A DNA stretch of 64,000 bases from Iningainema tapete BLCC-T55 (GCF_014698965.1 NZ_JACXAE010000084.1:31475-95474); one strand, 5' to 3'. Counted from the stretch's first letter, positions 16,950-26,799 are shown. The notes: generated by a model not told the origin, from the sequence alone. Translations and numbers: made by a program.

Positions 16950-17303
16950 TTATCTTGCATACTGCTGTAGTTGCTGTCTTGAATTTGGAGCCAGTTGTTG
17001 CAGCCTCTGTAATGTATGTGGATCAAGCTGCCTCAGTTTCTCTATTGCCTGTGGATCTTCTCGCTGTAGCTGCTGTATTGCTTGTGGATTGAGCTTTTGT
17101 AGTTGCTCTAATAGCCGAGATGGTAACCTAGCTGGTGGATTAGGTTTGATCGGCTTGTAAGATGCTGGCGGGATGACACACGGCTGTCCTGGCAAACAGG
17201 GATTTTGGGCAAAGGCGTACTCTCCCCAAGAAGCGATCGCGTAACCTATCACCACTCCCACTAAAGTATACGAAAAGCATCTATATGTACGAGCTAAAGT
17301 CAT
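16950..17303 (-). CDS. Small secreted protein with 11-residue repeats (copy 2)
   Basis: The 117-residue paralogue of the preceding entry starts MTLARTYRCFSYTLVGVVIGYAIAS. The conserved CLPGQPC motif and four hendecads (NPQAIQQLQ, DPQAIEKLR, DPHTLQRLQ, APNSRQQLQ) align well with the neighbour. The 63-bp gap and matching first residues show tandem duplication. It is the promoter-proximal gene of the putative three-gene secreted-protein operon. The function is unknown. Confidence 0.6.
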   Translation of the reverse strand: MTLARTYRCFSYTLVGVVIGYAIASWGEYAFAQNPCLPGQPCVIPPASYKPIKPNPPARLPSRLLEQLQKLNPQAIQQLQREDPQAIEKLRQLDPHTLQRLQQLAPNSRQQLQQYAR

Positions 17304-17569
17304 ATTAATCTGGTTTCCTTTAATACTTCTGTAGTTATACTGGTGTTGCAGAATTTAGGTAGACTAGGATTTAAAACTCTATATAATTATTCAGAAGTTA
17401 ATTAAGGATTTACGCAGCCAGTGATAAATATTTACGTTTCTTTACACCGTCACCGATGGAAACATTGCTCTACTTTTCAACACAGATGATTGGCAAGAAC
17501 ACCATAACTCCAAAATCCCAAGATAAACTTAATTTAATTGCACTGTTACTAAGAAGGACAAGTATTAAA

Positions 17570-18061
17570 ATGACCGAGAAAAAATCTTTTCTTTTAAAAG
17601 CTTCTGAAATAGCCGAGAAAAAAACTACTTTCTCTCATCCTTGGAACCGTAACTCGCTAATTATAGGAACTCAGATTAGTCGTTTAGTGGGACTGGAAAG
17701 GGTGGGCGTAAGCTTTGCCAAAATACCACCAGGTAAAGAATCATTTATATATCATGCTCATCATCGCGAAGAAGAATGGATTTATATTATTTCTGGTAGT
17801 GGGGTGGCGGAAATTGATGGTGAGGAATTTGAAGTTAGCGTAGGAGATTTCATGGGTTTTCCCACACCTTCAGTTGCCCATCATTTACGTAATCCCTATG
17901 ACGAGGATTTGGTTTATCTCATGGGCGGAGAGTCCCTTGATGTTGAGATTGCGGACTTTCCTCGGCATGGTAAGCGAATGCTTCGACGTGGAACAAACGT
18001 GGAAATTTACGATATTTCCAACGCTAAAAGTATGGAGGAAGCTTTTCAGGATGGCGAATAA
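17570..18061 (+). CDS. Cupin-domain protein
   Basis: The protein is 163 residues from the ATG at 17570, which has an AAGGA element about 11 nt upstream. The longer reading from 17456 adds 38 residues of non-conserved sequence and is less likely. The cupin_2 core has the metal-binding motif region: IPPGKESFIYHAHHREEEWIYIISGSGVAEIDGEEF, then GDFMGFPTPSVAHHLRNP. These supply the usual His, His, Glu and His ligands. The chemical role is not specified by sequence; relatives bind small molecules or oxidise them. It is convergent with the truncated acetolactate decarboxylase gene. Confidence 0.75.
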   Translation: MTEKKSFLLKASEIAEKKTTFSHPWNRNSLIIGTQISRLVGLERVGVSFAKIPPGKESFIYHAHHREEEWIYIISGSGVAEIDGEEFEVSVGDFMGFPTPSVAHHLRNPYDEDLVYLMGGESLDVEIADFPRHGKRMLRRGTNVEIYDISNAKSMEEAFQDGE

Positions 18062-18132
18062 TTTACATCTTTTATGGCTTTTGTTGCTTCTAGAACTTGG
18101 AGAAGAAATCATTATTTCCAACCTCAAAGCAA

Positions 18133-18627
18133 TCATTCCAGAGATGCTTGCTCAAAAGCAGTATTATTAGGCAACGTTATCTGCCAATCTCGCAAGGTTT
18201 TCACATCAACTACAGGGTTAAGAAATACTCCATCCATCAGATGCCCTCCTGCTTTGTTATCACTTGTAATCAAATGAAAGTGATAGCCGGCTTGGTTCAC
18301 ACCCTTGAGGTACTGCGGCAGTCGAAATCCCACTAATGTACCTCGCACCTCACGCAATTCAAAAACAACCTGCTGCTGACTAAGCACTTCATTTAACGGG
18401 CTATAAGGTGGTGTTTGTTTGGGAACACTCCTCACTTTCAAAGAGGGAAAGGTTCCTTGCAAGCGAATCGCATAGGGCAAGTTCTTACTTGGTAACTTTT
18501 CGTCGAGAAGCTGCTGCAATTCCTGATAATTCATTTGTCCAGTCAAACGAAGCGATCGCTCTCTACGAAAAAATGTCACAGCAGAAAATGGTGTTTTAGC
18601 TTCATTTTCTACTGGTAAAAATAAAAC
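18133..18627 (-). pseudogene. 5'-truncated alpha-acetolactate decarboxylase
   Basis: The longest ORF is 148 codons from a GTG at 18579, but homology continues 16 codons further upstream (NEAKTPFSAVTFFRR) to an in-frame TAG just beyond 18627. The homology ends about 90 residues short of the full family length of roughly 240. The visible C-terminal half is convincing: LPYAIRLQGTF, LKVRSVPKQ, VSGTLVGFR-type VRGTLVGFRLPQYLKG and GYHFHLITSDNKAGGHLMD, including metal-binding His residues. A complete enzyme makes acetoin from acetolactate. Here the N-terminal part is missing, so the copy is probably inactive. Confidence 0.65.
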
Positions 18628-18673
18628 CTAGAACTCCAGTATCTCATATCTTGCGGCGTGGTTGATGCTGCTA

Positions 18674-19558
18674 TTAATACAGGATAGATGGTAGAAACAC
18701 TCCTGCTGGTTCGTTATACAGACCGAAACTCATTAACGTTGCAGTCTGAGTGACACGCAGTCCTTGCTTCAAACACCAGCGGAACAAGCCAGCATTACGC
18801 ATTGGAACATAAAAGCCAGTCTCGGTGAACGCGGACGCTGCACCAATCAACGCCTTTAAATCTTCATTATTCTCGCCAATGGCGTGACCTAAGCCACCGA
18901 TTTCAGTAGCGTAGCCTGATATGCGCCCATCACATTCGACCAACGTTGCCGTACCATGCTCGACAGCTTCCCTGAGTTCACCTGCGCGGTTATGACCATG
19001 AATAATATAGCAGAGTTGATTACACGCCGCAAGGTCAGCAGCAGTTGCCGGACGAACGGTACGCCCAGGTATTGTTAAGCCGAGATGTTTTCCTTCAAGT
19101 TGCGCCAGTGGTTCGCGCACATCGAAGCCGAGTTTGGTATACAAGGCAAGGGAGTGGGTGTTATGCGCGGCTTGAACGAGTCGCACACCAGCGAACCGTT
19201 TTTCCTGTGCCCGCTGTAAAACATGTTCCATCAGGCGACGACCTACCGACTTGTTTTGCGCGGCGGGATCTACCATTGTAGGACCGATTCCAGCGATAGT
19301 TTCGCCTTCCCACAAAAAGTTAAGACCGATGACGCGCCCATCAAGTGCCTCAGCCACGACCGAATAAACCGTTGGGTGCACCAATAGTTCGGACACAATG
19401 CTAACCCCAAACTCCGCAGAAGGAATGTCTGGTGTCAAGCCGTGTTTTTCCGCAACAACACGGAGCGCCTGATACAAAATTGTACCACAAGAAACTGCAT
19501 CTTCGGCAAGTCCCTCACGTAGGATCACCGAAGATGTTGGTTCTAATATTTTGTCCAT
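18674..19558 (-). CDS. Tandem GNAT acetyltransferase
   Basis: The 294-residue protein contains two GNAT folds. The first spans about residues 12-150 and shows the acetyl-CoA loop QNKSVGRRLMEHVLQRAQEKRF followed by HNTHSLALYTKLGFDV. The second from 165 has TAADLAACNQLCYIIHGHNR and ends CLKQGLRVTQTATLMS. The duplication is typical of a two-domain acyltransferase family. Substrate is unknown. The gene is on the minus strand between gdhA and the ALDC remnant. An 18-bp palindrome lies in its upstream region. Confidence 0.8.
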   Translation of the reverse strand: MDKILEPTSSVILREGLAEDAVSCGTILYQALRVVAEKHGLTPDIPSAEFGVSIVSELLVHPTVYSVVAEALDGRVIGLNFLWEGETIAGIGPTMVDPAAQNKSVGRRLMEHVLQRAQEKRFAGVRLVQAAHNTHSLALYTKLGFDVREPLAQLEGKHLGLTIPGRTVRPATAADLAACNQLCYIIHGHNRAGELREAVEHGTATLVECDGRISGYATEIGGLGHAIGENNEDLKALIGAASAFTETGFYVPMRNAGLFRWCLKQGLRVTQTATLMSFGLYNEPAGVFLPSILY

Positions 19559-19654
19559 GATGAAAAATTTTACAAGATAAGTAGGTAGGTAAAATTAAAC
19601 ATAACATACATGCTTATGTTAGTAGTACCGTGAGAGCGCTCAAGACAAGGGTTT

Positions 19655-19672
19655 TAAGCGCTTAAGCGCTTA
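19655..19672. promoter_or_regulatory. 18-bp perfect palindrome upstream of the GNAT gene
   Basis: TAAGCGCTTAAGCGCTTA is a perfect palindrome built of two AAGCGCTT units. It is in the 171-bp gap between gdhA (3' end) and the GNAT start. It could be an operator or a weak terminator hairpin. Confidence 0.5.
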
Positions 19673-19729
19673 CTACAAACTTCTATTTATTTACGCTTTG
19701 TTACTTACATTAGAGTATAACAAAGATCA

Positions 19730-21019
19730 TCAAGGGTAGAGTCCGCGATCGCTCAGAGCTTGAGCCACACGACCTACACCTAGAGTGTATGCTGCTAACC
19801 GTAGGGGAATTTGTCGCAGTTGCGATTGCTCAATCACCTGATGGTATGCCCGCACCATCAACTGTTCCATTTCCCGATTAACACGTTCTTCATCCCAAAA
19901 TACATAGGAAAGTCCTTGCACCCACTCCAAATAACTCACCACCACACCACCAGCATTAGTCAAAATATCTGGTAACACTGTCACACCCCGCGCCGCCAAC
20001 GCCTGGTTTGCTTGGAGAGTCACAGGACCATTAGCTGCTTCTGCTACAATAGTGGCTTGGACTTGATGAACATTTTCCTCTGTAATTTGGTTCTCCAGAG
20101 CCGCAGGAATCAGCACATCGCAGGGCAAAGTCAGTAACTCTGAATTGGTGATTGATTCTGCTTGTGGGAAACCGACAATACTCCTTCGGTTGTGTGCAGC
20201 ATAGGCTTGCAAAGCTGGAATATCTAAACCATCTTGTGCAAAAACTCCCCCAGTTCCGGTAGAAACAGCTATCACCTTGGCTCCCGCTTGATGTAGTAGT
20301 AAAGCTGCCGCACCGCCAACATTCCCAAAACCTTGGATTGCTACCCGCACCCCTGCTAGTGACTTACCTAAATCTGCCAGTGCCTCCCGTACAGTAATCA
20401 TCACACCACGCCCGGTTGCCATTTCCCGTCCCCGCGAACCACCAATGGAAAGGGGCTTACCAGTCACAACCCCAGGCACAGCATGACCTACATTTACAGA
20501 GTAAGTGTCCATAATCCAAGCCATCTCACGGGCAGAAGTACCCATATCTGGAGCGGGAATATCTACAGCAGGACCAATATCCTTAATCAATTCACTAGTA
20601 TAGCGACGAGTGATGCGCTCGAGTTCGCCAACACTGTAGCTTTTTGGATTGATAGCAATACCTCCCTTCGCACCACCGTAGGGAATGCCAAGTAAAGCAC
20701 ATTTCCAGGTCATGAGCATTGCCAGCGCTGACACTTCCCGTAGTGTCACAGCTTGATGGTAACGAATACCACCTTTATAGGGACCCAAGATATCACAGTG
20801 CTGCACCCGATGTCCAGCCAGAACCTGCACTTCACCATCATCTCGTTTCACAGGAATAGAAACCGTAACTACCTTGCGTGGATTGCTGAGGGTTGCCAAA
20901 ATACCTTGGTCAAGCTTCAATTCTCGCGCCGCCTGCTCTAGGTAGCTACAAGCTTGGTCAAATGGACAGATGTGCGCTGGAGTTGGAGTTTCCAGCGGCA
21001 GCAGGGAAGTTGAAATCAT
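19730..21019 (-). CDS. Glu/Leu/Phe/Val family amino acid dehydrogenase
   Basis: The 429-residue enzyme belongs to the oxidative-deamination family that interconverts an amino acid and its 2-oxo acid with NAD(P). The catalytic region has GPYKGGIRYHQAVT and the conserved Lys in GGAKGGI; DMGTSAREMAW follows. The C-terminal Rossmann region has VAIQGFGNVGGAAA. Length and order match glutamate dehydrogenase or leucine dehydrogenase. I favour glutamate dehydrogenase by length, but cofactor and substrate are not proven. It is divergent from the P450 gene. Confidence 0.85.
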   Translation of the reverse strand: MISTSLLPLETPTPAHICPFDQACSYLEQAARELKLDQGILATLSNPRKVVTVSIPVKRDDGEVQVLAGHRVQHCDILGPYKGGIRYHQAVTLREVSALAMLMTWKCALLGIPYGGAKGGIAINPKSYSVGELERITRRYTSELIKDIGPAVDIPAPDMGTSAREMAWIMDTYSVNVGHAVPGVVTGKPLSIGGSRGREMATGRGVMITVREALADLGKSLAGVRVAIQGFGNVGGAAALLLHQAGAKVIAVSTGTGGVFAQDGLDIPALQAYAAHNRRSIVGFPQAESITNSELLTLPCDVLIPAALENQITEENVHQVQATIVAEAANGPVTLQANQALAARGVTVLPDILTNAGGVVVSYLEWVQGLSYVFWDEERVNREMEQLMVRAYHQVIEQSQLRQIPLRLAAYTLGVGRVAQALSDRGLYP

Positions 21020-21231
21020 ATAATTTTCTTCTGCGGTATCCGACCTGATGTATATACTTAGCTTAGCTTTTTTTTAAGGAAAAACTAGAAGTTTTGTAAA
21101 CTTCGTTACAGTTATTTGTTTTATTCTATTGTATATATGTTCAAGAAAAAATTTGCGTGAAGTTTGCTGAAGCAGGAAAATAGTGGGAAGCTAAAAATAG
21201 CCAGTTTTGTGTTAAGTGAGGCACAGTTGCC

Positions 21232-22578
21232 ATGACCAGTACCCAAAGCGAAAGCAAATTACCTTTACCTCCAGGCAACTTAGGTCTGCCTTTTGTAGGA
21301 GAGACAATAAGTTTTTTGCGCGACCCAGATTTTGCTAATAAGCGGCACAAGCAATATGGCGCGATTTTCAAAACTCAACTTTTTGGGCGTCCCACGATAT
21401 ATATGAGCGGAGCAGAGGCAAACCGCTTTTTGTTCACCAACGAGAACCAATATTTTTCTATTAGCTGGCCCTATAGCACTAAAGTTTTACTGGGACCTGC
21501 ATCTCTATCAGTGCAAACAGGAGGCTTACACCAGAAACGACGCAAGCTGCTATCACAAGCCTTTCAACCCAGGGCGTTGGCAGGGTATGTCTCCACAATG
21601 ACAGACATTACCCGCAGCTATACCCAGAAATGGGAGCAGATTGGTACATTAAAATGGTATCCTGAACTAAGAAAATACACCTTTGATGTTGCCTGCAAGT
21701 TGCTTATAGGAACAGATGCAGCCGCTGATAGTCATTTTGGAGAGTTATTTGAACACTGGTGTGAAGGTTTATTCACCATTCCTGTGCCTTTACCTTGGAC
21801 TAAATTTGGTCGAGCGCTGCGTTGCCGTCAACAACTACTAAAGCGTATTGAGGAGATAGTGCTGAAGCGTCAACAGCAGCCTTCTTCCAGTCAGGATGCT
21901 TTGGGATTACTGTTGCAAGCGCGTGACGACGATGGAAATAGCTTGAGTTTGCAGGAACTAAAAGACCAAGTGCTACTGTTGCTATTTGCAGGTCATGAAA
22001 CGTTAACATCAGCGCTTGCTGCTTTGTGTATGCTGTTAGCGCAGCATCCGCAAGTTCTGGAAACTGCCCGCAAAGAACAACAGCAACTGGGATTTACCCA
22101 ACCACTGACTTTTGAAAATTTGAAGCAAATGAACTATCTTGAGCAAGTTCTCAAAGAAGTCCTACGAGTCATTCCCCCAGTAGGTGGTGGCTTTCGGGAA
22201 ATCCTCAAGCCGTTTGAGTTCAATGGCTACTTAATTCCCCAAGGCTGGAATGCTCTTTACCAGGTAGGCAAAACACATCAAGACAACAGTGTATATACTG
22301 AACCAAAAATTTTTGATCCCCAGCGCTTTTCCCCTGAAAGGGCTGAGGATAAATCAAAATCGTTTGGCTATGTGCCATTTGGAGGTGGATTACGAGAATG
22401 TCTGGGCAAGGAATTTGCCAAATTGGAGATGAAGTTGTTCGCAGCATTGTTGATTCGCGAGTATGACTGGGAATTAGTACTAGGACAAAACCTGGAGCTA
22501 ATTATGGTTCCCACACCTCATCCTCGCGATGGTTTGCAGGTGAAGTTTCGCCGTGCTGTAAGTTCTCAAGTAGGTTGA
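21232..22578 (+). CDS. Cytochrome P450, CYP120-like
   Basis: The 448-residue haem mono-oxygenase has the proline-rich start (LPLPPGNLGLPFVGE). The I-helix oxygen motif reads FAGHETLTSA, the K-helix ExxR is in EVLRVIPP, and the haem-binding loop is FGGGLRECLG with the axial Cys near residue 390. The form resembles cyanobacterial CYP120, whose known member acts on retinoids; that substrate is only a family clue. An AraC-family regulator follows on the same strand after 67 bp and may sense the product. Confidence 0.9.
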   Translation: MTSTQSESKLPLPPGNLGLPFVGETISFLRDPDFANKRHKQYGAIFKTQLFGRPTIYMSGAEANRFLFTNENQYFSISWPYSTKVLLGPASLSVQTGGLHQKRRKLLSQAFQPRALAGYVSTMTDITRSYTQKWEQIGTLKWYPELRKYTFDVACKLLIGTDAAADSHFGELFEHWCEGLFTIPVPLPWTKFGRALRCRQQLLKRIEEIVLKRQQQPSSSQDALGLLLQARDDDGNSLSLQELKDQVLLLLFAGHETLTSALAALCMLLAQHPQVLETARKEQQQLGFTQPLTFENLKQMNYLEQVLKEVLRVIPPVGGGFREILKPFEFNGYLIPQGWNALYQVGKTHQDNSVYTEPKIFDPQRFSPERAEDKSKSFGYVPFGGGLRECLGKEFAKLEMKLFAALLIREYDWELVLGQNLELIMVPTPHPRDGLQVKFRRAVSSQVG

Positions 22579-22645
22579 GTTGAGGAACAAAACCCAAATT
22601 AGATGTTTTTATGATATATTAGGCACATAAGGATGTATCCGTACC

Positions 22646-23542
22646 ATGCCAGCAGACAAACCTATAGTCATCACCAACGAACAAGCGGTTTTGCAGCTTT
22701 ATCCGCGATCACCAATCCTCACAAGTCTGCAAGCTAATTGGCATGGCTTTTCATTTGGATATATGTGTCAACCTGCTTACCAACTACCAGAGGTTTACAC
22801 ACCCCGGTGGCACTCTATTGCTATTTTCACACATGGAGCGCGTGTAATTCATGCCGACCGGAAAATGGATGGACGTAAGCAGCGTGATGCTGTCGTCGGA
22901 GGTGACATAGTTATTACACCAGTTAACATTGGGCATCAGGCAGCTTGGGAAGCGGAAGGAGACTTTATCATGCTGGGTATTGAACCACAAGTGTTTGCCC
23001 GTGCAGTAGAAGAAGACGCAGAAACCGAACAGATAGAGCTTAAGCCTCTATTTGCCACACCCGACCCGCTAGTATACCAAATTGGGCTAGCACTTAAAAG
23101 TGTTCTAGAAAACAATCCCTTACAGAGCCGCCTCTATGCCGAGACAATGGTAAATGCCTTATCCGTGCATTTAATGCAACACTACTCTACGCGAAAACCA
23201 CAACTGAGAGAATATGCAGATGGTTTACCACAGTTGAAGTTGCGGCAAGTAATTGATTATATCAAAGAGCATCTTGACCAAGACTTAGGTTTAGCAGAAC
23301 TAGCAGCACTGGTACAGATGAGTCCCCATTATTTTCTCACTCTATTCAAAAAAGCTACAGGCATGACTCCCCATCAGTACGTAATTCGCTGTCGGGTTCA
23401 ACGTGCCCAGGAATTACTTTTGCAAGGGGAATTAAGTATTGCACAGGTAGCATATCAAGTTGGTTTTGCCAACCAAAGTCATTTAAATTTGCACTTCAAG
23501 CGTTTAGTCGGTGTAACTCCGAAAAAAATCTTGCACACATAG
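22646..23542 (+). CDS. AraC family transcriptional regulator
   Basis: The 298-residue protein has an N-terminal cupin-like sensor region (residues about 30-140, with VGGDIVITPVNIGHQAAWEA) and two C-terminal helix-turn-helix motifs from about 198: DLGLAELAALVQMSPHYFLTLFKK and SIAQVAYQVGFANQSHLNLHFKRLVGVTP. These match the AraC/XylS signature. The effector is unknown. It lies 67 bp downstream of the P450 gene and may regulate it or be co-transcribed with it. Confidence 0.9.
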   Translation: MPADKPIVITNEQAVLQLYPRSPILTSLQANWHGFSFGYMCQPAYQLPEVYTPRWHSIAIFTHGARVIHADRKMDGRKQRDAVVGGDIVITPVNIGHQAAWEAEGDFIMLGIEPQVFARAVEEDAETEQIELKPLFATPDPLVYQIGLALKSVLENNPLQSRLYAETMVNALSVHLMQHYSTRKPQLREYADGLPQLKLRQVIDYIKEHLDQDLGLAELAALVQMSPHYFLTLFKKATGMTPHQYVIRCRVQRAQELLLQGELSIAQVAYQVGFANQSHLNLHFKRLVGVTPKKILHT

Positions 23543-23630
23543 CAAGAACTTACAAAAAATCGGAAGAATCTGTCAGACAGCAGGTTGTTAATTTCCCATA
23601 GTTGAATAAAAGGTGTTGCTAAATAAAAAT

Positions 23631-23688
23631 CTCACGCAAAGGCGCTAAGAAGCCAAGGTTTTCTTTGCGCCTGGGCGTAGAGCGTGAG
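23631..23688. repeat. Dispersed repeat with inverted ends
   Basis: CTCACGCAAAGGCGC at the left pairs with GCGCC and GCGTGAG at the right around an internal spacer. It lies in the 180-bp gap between the AraC gene and ndhH. It resembles a short dispersed cyanobacterial repeat. Confidence 0.55.
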
Positions 23689-23722
23689 GCTAAAAAATAA
23701 TTCATAGGGAGATTCTGCGTGT

Positions 23723-24907
23723 ATGGTAAGAATAGAAACCAAAACTGAACCAATGGTGATTAACTTTGGTCCCCATCATCCCTCCATGCATGGGTGTTTC
23801 CGGTTAATAGTCACCTTGGATGGAGAAGACATAATGGACTGCGAACCAGTCTTGGGCTATCTGCACAGAGGAATGGAAAAGATAGCCGAAAACCGCACCA
23901 ATACAATGTACATCCCTTATGTCAGTCGCTGGGATTACTATGGCGGCATGTTTAACGAAGCAGTCACAGTCAATGCTGTGGAGAAACTGGCTAATATTCA
24001 AGTTCCCAAACGTGCCAGTTACATTAGGGTGATTATGCTCGAACTCAGTCGAATTGTCAACCATCTTTTGTGGTTAGGACCATTTATTGGTGATATCGGC
24101 GCACAATCTCCGATCTTTTATACGTTGCGCGATCGCGAGTTGATTCTTGATTTATTTGAAGCTGTTTCTGGCTACCGCATGGTCAACCACAATTATTTTC
24201 GCGTAGGTGGGCTTGCTGCCGATCTACCCTATGGCTGGGTAGATAAATGTCTAGATTTTTGCAAATATTTCCCCCCTAAGATAGATGAATACGAAAGGTT
24301 AATTACTAATAATCCCATCTTTCGCCGTCGAGTTGAAGGAGTGGGAGTCCTTAGTCGGGAAGAAGCTATCAACTGGGGCGTTTCTGGTCCAATGTTGCGG
24401 GCTAGTGGAGTAAAGTGGGATTTACGCAAAGTAGATCATTACGAATGCTACGACGATTTTGACTGGGAAGTGCAGTGGGATACAGGCGGAGATTGTCTTG
24501 CTCGTTATCTAGTTAGACTGGGAGAGATGCGCGAGTCAGTCAAAATTATTGAGCAAGCACTTCAAGGACTACCTGGTGGTGCTTATGAAAACTTAGAAGC
24601 TCAACGCATGAAAGCAGGTGCTAAGTCAGAGTGGAATGGGTTTGATTACCAGTTTATTGCTAAGAAGATTGCACCTACCTTCAAAATTCCCAAAAGTGAA
24701 CACTATGTTCGAGTAGAGGCGGGAAGAGGCGAAATGGGGATTTATATCATAGGAGATGATAACGTTTTCCCCTGGCGGTGGAAAATTCGCCCAGCAGATT
24801 TCAATAACTTGCAAGTTCTACCGCAATTAATTCGCGGTCAAAAAGTGGCGGATGTTTTCGTGATCTTGGGTAGTATAGATGTTGTCATGGGATCGGTAGA
24901 TCGTTAG
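23723..24907 (+). CDS. ndhH: NAD(P)H-quinone oxidoreductase subunit H
   Basis: NdhH is the 49-kDa-like core subunit of the NDH-1 complex, on the thylakoid membrane, used for respiration and cyclic electron flow around photosystem I. The length of 394 residues is typical. The sequence begins [28 protein letters not shown] and contains [21 protein letters not shown] and [11 protein letters not shown], which are highly conserved in this family. It ends [23 protein letters not shown]. The gene stands apart from other ndh genes in this window. The short 14-bp spacing to the AhpD-like gene suggests co-transcription. Confidence 0.97.
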   Translation: MVRIETKTEPMVINFGPHHPSMHGCFRLIVTLDGEDIMDCEPVLGYLHRGMEKIAENRTNTMYIPYVSRWDYYGGMFNEAVTVNAVEKLANIQVPKRASYIRVIMLELSRIVNHLLWLGPFIGDIGAQSPIFYTLRDRELILDLFEAVSGYRMVNHNYFRVGGLAADLPYGWVDKCLDFCKYFPPKIDEYERLITNNPIFRRRVEGVGVLSREEAINWGVSGPMLRASGVKWDLRKVDHYECYDDFDWEVQWDTGGDCLARYLVRLGEMRESVKIIEQALQGLPGGAYENLEAQRMKAGAKSEWNGFDYQFIAKKIAPTFKIPKSEHYVRVEAGRGEMGIYIIGDDNVFPWRWKIRPADFNNLQVLPQLIRGQKVADVFVILGSIDVVMGSVDR

Positions 24908-24921
24908 GGAAATTTTTAAAT

Positions 24922-25314
24922 ATGGGTAAGCTGATCGAATATGAAGATGCTAGCGATGAAGTGCGTGCAGTTTATGATGACATCCGAGCCACGCGCCAAA
25001 ATGATTATATCAACAACTTTTGGAAAGCTTTAGCCAATCATCCCCCCACTTTAGTGCGAACATGGCAAACTGTGAAGGAAGTGATGACTAGCCCTGGGGA
25101 ACTCGATCCACTAATGCGGGAGTTGATTTATATTGCCGTCAGCGTGACTAATGGTTGCGAGTACTGCATCGCCTCACATACGGCAGCAGCATATACTAAG
25201 GGAATGAGCGATGCTATGTTTGGTGAACTGATGGCGATCGCCGCCACTGCAAACATGACCAATCGTCTCGCTAACGGCTATCAGATTCCAGTAGATGAGC
25301 GATTTAAAACTTAA
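24922..25314 (+). CDS. AhpD-like / carboxymuconolactone decarboxylase family protein
   Basis: The 130-residue protein has the thiol motif CEYCIASHTAAA near residue 77, the CxxC-x3-H pattern of alkylhydroperoxidase AhpD-type proteins. AhpD relatives use the pair for peroxide reduction. Length and all-helical prediction fit. Substrate and electron donor are not clear. It lies 14 bp after ndhH and may be part of that transcript. Its stop is 7 bp from the convergent peptidoglycan-binding gene. Confidence 0.8.
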   Translation: MGKLIEYEDASDEVRAVYDDIRATRQNDYINNFWKALANHPPTLVRTWQTVKEVMTSPGELDPLMRELIYIAVSVTNGCEYCIASHTAAAYTKGMSDAMFGELMAIAATANMTNRLANGYQIPVDERFKT

Positions 25315-25321
25315 AATCCCA

Positions 25322-26125
25322 TTAGGAATAGTATACTCCCAGAGCTAGTGCGGTTTGCGGTCCCACTACTCCGTCAGCACGTATGCCATTTCTGGCTTGG
25401 AAACTTCTGACTGCATAGTAAGTTGTATTATCGTAGTATCCAGTGGTGCGAAGACCCAAAGCTGCTTGAACTTGTCTAACGGCTTGACCACGGGAGCCTA
25501 CTGCCAAACGACGGGATCTAACGCTAGAATAATTGCCATCGGCTCCGCCGATACTTATACCAGAATTACTATCCGATCTATAGGAGTATCTGTCGTAATA
25601 ATCAGGATTGTAGTTACGGGAACTGGAAAAAGACCGATTGCTGTTATAAATGTAAGATCCCGGATCTGTGTTGTAAGGATAGTCGTTACGGTAACTAGAG
25701 GTGTTACGATTGCGAGAGGTGTAGTAATCCCCATCGTTGTAGTTACGAGAACTCAACGCCATCCAATTAGTAGAAGCGTAATAACTGTTATCTGTATAAG
25801 CGAAACCGTTTCTGTATCCGATGACTCGTGGAAGTCTTGAACCATTACGGTAACATGCAACAGATGGATAACTAGTGCTAGGACCAGTACGGATGTTAAG
25901 ACAACTACCGTTAGTGTTTACATAATACCTACCAGGACCTCGATAGGTAGCTGTTGCTTGATTAGGGAAGAAAATCGCTAACAATACTCCGAGAAGAGCA
26001 AAAGTTAGCCAAGCTGACTTTAATTGTTTTTTCCCAGCAGATTGCATTTCAGAGAGACTGTATTCGATATCTATGTTCTCTCCTTCATTGGCAATCACCA
26101 TGTTAGAGTAAGCAAGATATTCCAC
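25322..26125 (-). CDS. Peptidoglycan-binding protein with SH3-like region
   Basis: The 267-residue protein has an N-terminal cytosolic tail of about 35 residues, a membrane segment (SAWLTFALLGVLLAIFF) and then an extracytoplasmic part. An SH3-like region has NTNGSCLNIRTGPSTSYPSVACY. A long Tyr/Asn/Ser-rich linker (residues 125-205) follows. The C-terminal PG_binding_1 domain is clear: LAVGSRGQAVRQVQAALGL, YDNTTYYAVRSFQARNGI and GVVGPQTALALG. A role at the cell wall is inferred. There is no catalytic domain. Confidence 0.85.
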   Translation of the reverse strand: MEYLAYSNMVIANEGENIDIEYSLSEMQSAGKKQLKSAWLTFALLGVLLAIFFPNQATATYRGPGRYYVNTNGSCLNIRTGPSTSYPSVACYRNGSRLPRVIGYRNGFAYTDNSYYASTNWMALSSRNYNDGDYYTSRNRNTSSYRNDYPYNTDPGSYIYNSNRSFSSSRNYNPDYYDRYSYRSDSNSGISIGGADGNYSSVRSRRLAVGSRGQAVRQVQAALGLRTTGYYDNTTYYAVRSFQARNGIRADGVVGPQTALALGVYYS

Positions 26126-26247
26126 TTCAAAGCTCCTTACGATTAAAGGTTGGTATGATTACAAAAAGCTTCTTTGTCTAACGTTTTAATTTTATCTCAG
26201 TATAATTTATACTACGTTAATCGTAAAGGATTTTGACCAAATCAAGA

Positions 26248-26703
26248 CTACAGAAAATATTTCAACTCCACCTGAATGATACTTTGACCTGCGACAAAAA
26301 TTGCTGCGTCTTTGAACTTGGGTGGTCCCATGCGAACATTGGGATTGCGCGAAAACCCAAATCCCTCTTCTGGAATGCCAAATAAACCTCTATTTAGAGT
26401 GCCATCTTCGTTAGCGTCGTGAATGACTGCAACAGCATAGCTTCCTCTAAGTAAGTTATTAAACTTTACGGCTATAGAACCTTCTCCAGCTTTGAAACAC
26501 TGGGCTTCTGTAGCACGCTCTTTTTTATTGGGAAATCCCTGCTCTGCCGAAAAAAGACTAAGGCAAATTCTTCCTTTCTGGTTTCTCAGTCCACTAACGG
26601 TGACAGTTAGGCTGTTGCTTGAAGCTACGTTAGCGTTGGCGTGTGATGCAATTGTCGTTCCAATTATAGATAGCAGTAAAACTTGGGCTAAGAATCGTTG
26701 CAT
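26248..26703 (-). CDS. DUF2141 secreted protein (copy A)
   Basis: The 151-residue protein starts at the ATG at 26703 with a Shine-Dalgarno AAAGGA about 6 nt before; the longer reading from 26772 is not preferred. A signal peptide (to about residue 25, SHANA) precedes a beta-sandwich region with LTVTVSGLRNQKGRICLSLFS, GSYAVAVIHDANEDGTLNRG and GIPEEGFGFSRNP. This matches DUF2141 (recalled by name), function unknown. It is a tandem paralogue of the gene at 26995-27450. The gap between them holds a remnant of a duplicated MarR locus. Confidence 0.8.
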   Translation of the reverse strand: MQRFLAQVLLLSIIGTTIASHANANVASSNSLTVTVSGLRNQKGRICLSLFSAEQGFPNKKERATEAQCFKAGEGSIAVKFNNLLRGSYAVAVIHDANEDGTLNRGLFGIPEEGFGFSRNPNVRMGPPKFKDAAIFVAGQSIIQVELKYFL

Positions 26704-26799
26704 GATTATTTCCTTTAATATATTTTCACATTTGAAATAACGCAGCAGAATATAGGCGAATAGCGCTTGCAAGTCGCCGCCAACCTGAGTATCGATTTA

